From: Prolixibacteraceae bacterium
GTDB lineage: Bacteria; Bacteroidota; Bacteroidia; Bacteroidales; Prolixibacteraceae
Direction: 5' to 3'
Length of the DNA stretch: 64,000 bases
Assembly: GCA_023229575.1 (NCBI GenBank)
Contig: JALNYZ010000005.1
Span: 1 to 64,000, forward strand
Position 1 is the stretch's first letter, and every line of letters starts with the position of its first letter. Of the stretch, positions 61,758-64,000 are shown one piece after another. Both the position numbers and the translations under genes were made by a program. The notes under the pieces were generated by a model. The model saw only the letters and a list, made by a program, of their open reading frames with translations. It did no database searches and had not been told where the DNA came from.

Positions 61758-62693
61758 ATGTATATTTTTAGGAAACATTTTATTGCTATGCCCCGGACGT
61801 TACTCTCCGCTATTTTATGCCTTTGGTTGTTTCAGCTCTCTGCCCAGGAGCTGCAATGCAATGTCAGTGTCTCCAGTTCACGCATTGAAGGTACCTATAA
61901 AGAAATCTTCCAGACTATGCGGACCGATATCTCCGAATTTATGAACACCAGGAAATGGACTGACAACCAATTTTTCTTCGATGAGCGTATTGTCTGCACC
62001 ATCTTCATCCAAATAACCGATCAGATCGGCTCGGATGAGTTCAAAGGAACCATGCAGGTTCAGTTAAACCGTCCAGTTTTTAACGCTTCCTACCAGACCC
62101 CAATTCTCAACATCAAAGACAATGATTTTGATGTACGGTATGTCGAGTTTCAGCCGCTGGAATTCAGTGAAACTTCCAATACCAATGCCCTTACCAATAT
62201 TTTGGCCTATTATGCCTACATTATTCTTGGGTTTGATTACGATACTTTTTCCCCTATGGGAGGAAGCCCTTATTTTCAGCGGGCAAAGGATATTGTCAAC
62301 AAATCTCAGAATTCAAGGGAAAAGGGATGGAGGGCCTTTGAAGGGAACAACAACCGGTTCTGGCTGGTGGATAACCTCACCAACAAGGCCTACAGCCCAT
62401 TCCGGGACCTGATGTACCGATACCACCGGCTCGGATTGGATATGATGTCGGAAAAGCCTGATCTGGGCCGCGGCGAGATTGCCGATGCATTGAAAAATAT
62501 GCAAAAGGTTTACAGGACCCGGCCCGATACCTACATTAACAGGATTTTTTTCGATGCCAAATCCGACGAGATTGTTAATATCTTTTCCAAAGGTTCAACC
62601 GATGAGAAAAGCCGGATCATGACCATATTATCTGAATGCGATCCTGCCAATTCAGGGAAATATGAAGCGATTATGCAGCAGAAGGTGTTTTGA
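61758..62693 (+). CDS. porD: DUF4835 / type IX secretion protein PorD
   Basis: 311 residues with a signal peptide (LLSAILCLWLFQLSAQ) followed by LQCNVSVSSSRIEGT, WTDNQFFFDERIVC, YYAYIILGFDYDTFSPMGGSPYF and GWRAFEGNNNRFWLVDNL, the DUF4835 pattern. Family members are named PorD for a role in type IX secretion or gliding; the exact step is unclear. ATG 61758 is preferred to the in-frame TTG at 61749. A TGATGATGAG-type repeat begins at its stop codon. Confidence 0.85.
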   Translation: MYIFRKHFIAMPRTLLSAILCLWLFQLSAQELQCNVSVSSSRIEGTYKEIFQTMRTDISEFMNTRKWTDNQFFFDERIVCTIFIQITDQIGSDEFKGTMQVQLNRPVFNASYQTPILNIKDNDFDVRYVEFQPLEFSETSNTNALTNILAYYAYIILGFDYDTFSPMGGSPYFQRAKDIVNKSQNSREKGWRAFEGNNNRFWLVDNLTNKAYSPFRDLMYRYHRLGLDMMSEKPDLGRGEIADALKNMQKVYRTRPDTYINRIFFDAKSDEIVNIFSKGSTDEKSRIMTILSECDPANSGKYEAIMQQKVF

Positions 62694-62887
62694 TTAGCTA
62701 ATTTGATGATGAGAAGATGAGCGGATGAGCAGAGTCGTGCTGCAATGTTTTGTAATCCCGGTAGGGATGACCAGTATTGTAGCCCTGGGTGGAGTCCCGC
62801 AGGTGCGGGAGAACCCTGGGTATTCGGTTCAAATTCAAATTAAGACACGATGCCGTTTGCGGCAAATTTGAAAAATTATTCGATTTC
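62694..62887 (+). repeat. Intergenic palindromic repeat between porD and recN
   Basis: After GATGAGAAGATGAG-like words come three small hairpins: ATCCC-GGTA-GGGAT (62755-62768), TCCCGCA-GG-TGCGGGA (62795-62810) and GCCG-TTTG-CGGC (about 62852), with CCCTGGGT twice. It resembles REP-like composite elements dispersed in Bacteroidota; the second hairpin recurs at 7347-7362. Confidence 0.55.
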
Positions 62888-64000
62888 ATGTTAAGACGTT
62901 TACAGATAAGAAATTATGCATTGATCAGGGAGCTGGATGTCGATTTTACCTCCGGGCTAACCATCATTACCGGCGAAACCGGCGCGGGCAAATCGATTCT
63001 GATTGGCGCATTGTCATTGATATTGGGTCAAAGGGCAGATACAACGGTCTTGAAGGACAAGGGGAACAAATGCATTGTGGAGGGTGTATTTGATGTAGAC
63101 GGATACGGATTGGAACCCCTGTTTTTAGAAAATGACCTCGACTACGACAAACAGGTGATCTTCAGAAGGGAGATTGCGGCCAATGGTAAATCCCGGGCTT
63201 TCGTCAATGACACCCCGGTGAATCTTAAGACATTGCAGGATATTGGCCTCAGATTGATTGATATCCATTCCCAGCACCAGAGCCTGGAACTCGGGAATCG
63301 GCTGTTCCAATTGATGGTGGTTGATTATTATGCGGGAAATTCAGCGCTTCTCAAAGCGTATCAGCATAAATACAAAGTGTACAAAGCGCTGCTTGCGGAG
63401 TTGACAACTGCAGAAGAAACGGCACAACTCATGCGGCAGGAGCTGGATTATTTTCAGTTTCAACTGGAACAGCTTTCCAACGCCAATCTCCAATCAGGCG
63501 AACAGGAGAAACTTGAACATGAACTTACCTTGCTTACCCATGCGGATGAGCTAAAAACAGCCTTTCTCTCAGTTGCAAACCTTTTGAGGGAGGAGGATGG
63601 GAATGCCTTGGTCAGGGTGAAAGAGTCTGTAAACATTCTGAACAGAATCCTTAAATTTTATCCGGAAGCAGCCGGCTTAATCGAAAGGGTGAATAGTATT
63701 TATTTGGAAATGAGTGATATAGCTGCTGAGGTAGCCTATTCCTCCGAAAAAATGGAAATTGATCCAGGCAGGATCGTTTATTTGAGCGAAAGGCTTGATC
63801 AACTCTATTCGCTACAACAAAAACACCATGTTTCCGGAGAGGAGGATTTGATCAAACTCAGGGATGATTTTGAATTGAAAGTGAGCAGCGTCTTTTCGAA
63901 TGACGAATCACTTTTGGCCCTTAAAAATTCCGTTAACGAAAAAGAAAATGAATTGTTGGAACTTGCCGAAAAGTTGACAAAGAACAGAAAATCTGTCACT
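62888..64000 (+). CDS. recN: DNA repair protein RecN, 5' part (runs past the window end)
   Basis: 371 codons are open to the window edge. SMC-like ATPase N-terminus: MLRRLQIRNYALIRELDVDF, Walker A GETGAGKSI, then DIHSQHQSLEL (Q-loop region) and the start of a long coiled coil. RecN acts at double-strand breaks. The second ATPase half (Walker B) lies outside the window, so completeness cannot be judged. Confidence 0.95.
   Translation, partial: MLRRLQIRNYALIRELDVDFTSGLTIITGETGAGKSILIGALSLILGQRADTTVLKDKGNKCIVEGVFDVDGYGLEPLFLENDLDYDKQVIFRREIAANGKSRAFVNDTPVNLKTLQDIGLRLIDIHSQHQSLELGNRLFQLMVVDYYAGNSALLKAYQHKYKVYKALLAELTTAEETAQLMRQELDYFQFQLEQLSNANLQSGEQEKLEHELTLLTHADELKTAFLSVANLLREEDGNALVRVKESVNILNRILKFYPEAAGLIERVNSIYLEMSDIAAEVAYSSEKMEIDPGRIVYLSERLDQLYSLQQKHHVSGEEDLIKLRDDFELKVSSVFSNDESLLALKNSVNEKENELLELAEKLTKNRKSVT

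Noticed and set aside
62694..62887. Small protein gene between porD and recN
   Set aside because: The 63-residue minus-strand frame is a translation of the palindromic intergenic repeat, a known source of false annotations.

Overview
The window reads as chromosomal DNA of a Bacteroidota bacterium, most likely a free-living, facultative member near the Bacteroidales/Marinilabiliales. Reasons: several start regions carry the Bacteroidota promoter form TTG-N20-TAnnTTTG; a DUF4835/PorD type IX secretion protein, a large carboxypeptidase-regulatory-domain TonB receptor, a Bacteroidota-type RNA polymerase omega subunit, BamD and many SpII lipoproteins are present; Shine-Dalgarno sites are mostly absent. 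Oxygen-dependent HemF beside a multiheme respiratory locus with an Fnr-type regulator suggests use of both oxygen and other electron acceptors.

Layout. 0.2-1.4 kb: lone tyrosine recombinase with an operator-like inverted repeat. 1.5-5.4 kb: hemF-hemH (late heme synthesis), two short MITE-like elements, a CPBP membrane protease. 5.4-16.6 kb: membrane-anchored GH31, an S41-like peptidase, malic enzyme MaeB, a methyltransferase/[2Fe-2S] pair, PBP1a, a decayed TIGR01777 epimerase and YchF. 16.8-18.3 kb: ECF sigma / probable anti-sigma / periplasmic CpxP-like operon. 18.4-27.2 kb: hisS, TonB receptor, nadA, an L-domain lipoprotein, ilvE. 27.3-38.7 kb: seven minus-strand genes for sugar uptake and conversion (GH-like secreted protein, FucP-like permease, phosphohexomutase, RmlD-like reductase, DegT aminotransferase, arabinokinase-like GHMP kinase, PQQ-propeller/DUF4091 protein). 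39.06-39.69 kb: a candidate large structured non-coding RNA of about 625 nt with its own promoter-like box and terminator, followed by a small unknown gene. 40.2-54.0 kb: a respiratory locus with two monoheme cytochromes, a membrane Ig-like protein, NrfD, a Tat-exported ferredoxin, cytochrome b, a heptaheme cytochrome, a twice-present module (hexaheme lipoprotein, monoheme lipoprotein, DUF5777 barrel), and a Crp/Fnr regulator. 54.4-64 kb: tRNA-Pro(GGG), trxB, a trans-sulfuration enzyme, a DUF1080 protein, an alpha-oxoamine synthase, bamD, rpoZ, coaBC (split by a one-base shift), porD and the 5' part of recN.

Most notable points: (1) the candidate large RNA; (2) short tandem arrays (mostly 7-mers of differing sequence) that begin at or inside the stop codon of about ten genes; (3) a 3,398-bp-spaced, almost perfect duplication of an outer-membrane cytochrome/barrel module that resembles a porin-cytochrome conduit; (4) an uncharacterised sugar pathway whose kinase resembles plant L-arabinokinase; (5) two broken genes (TIGR01777 epimerase; coaBC).
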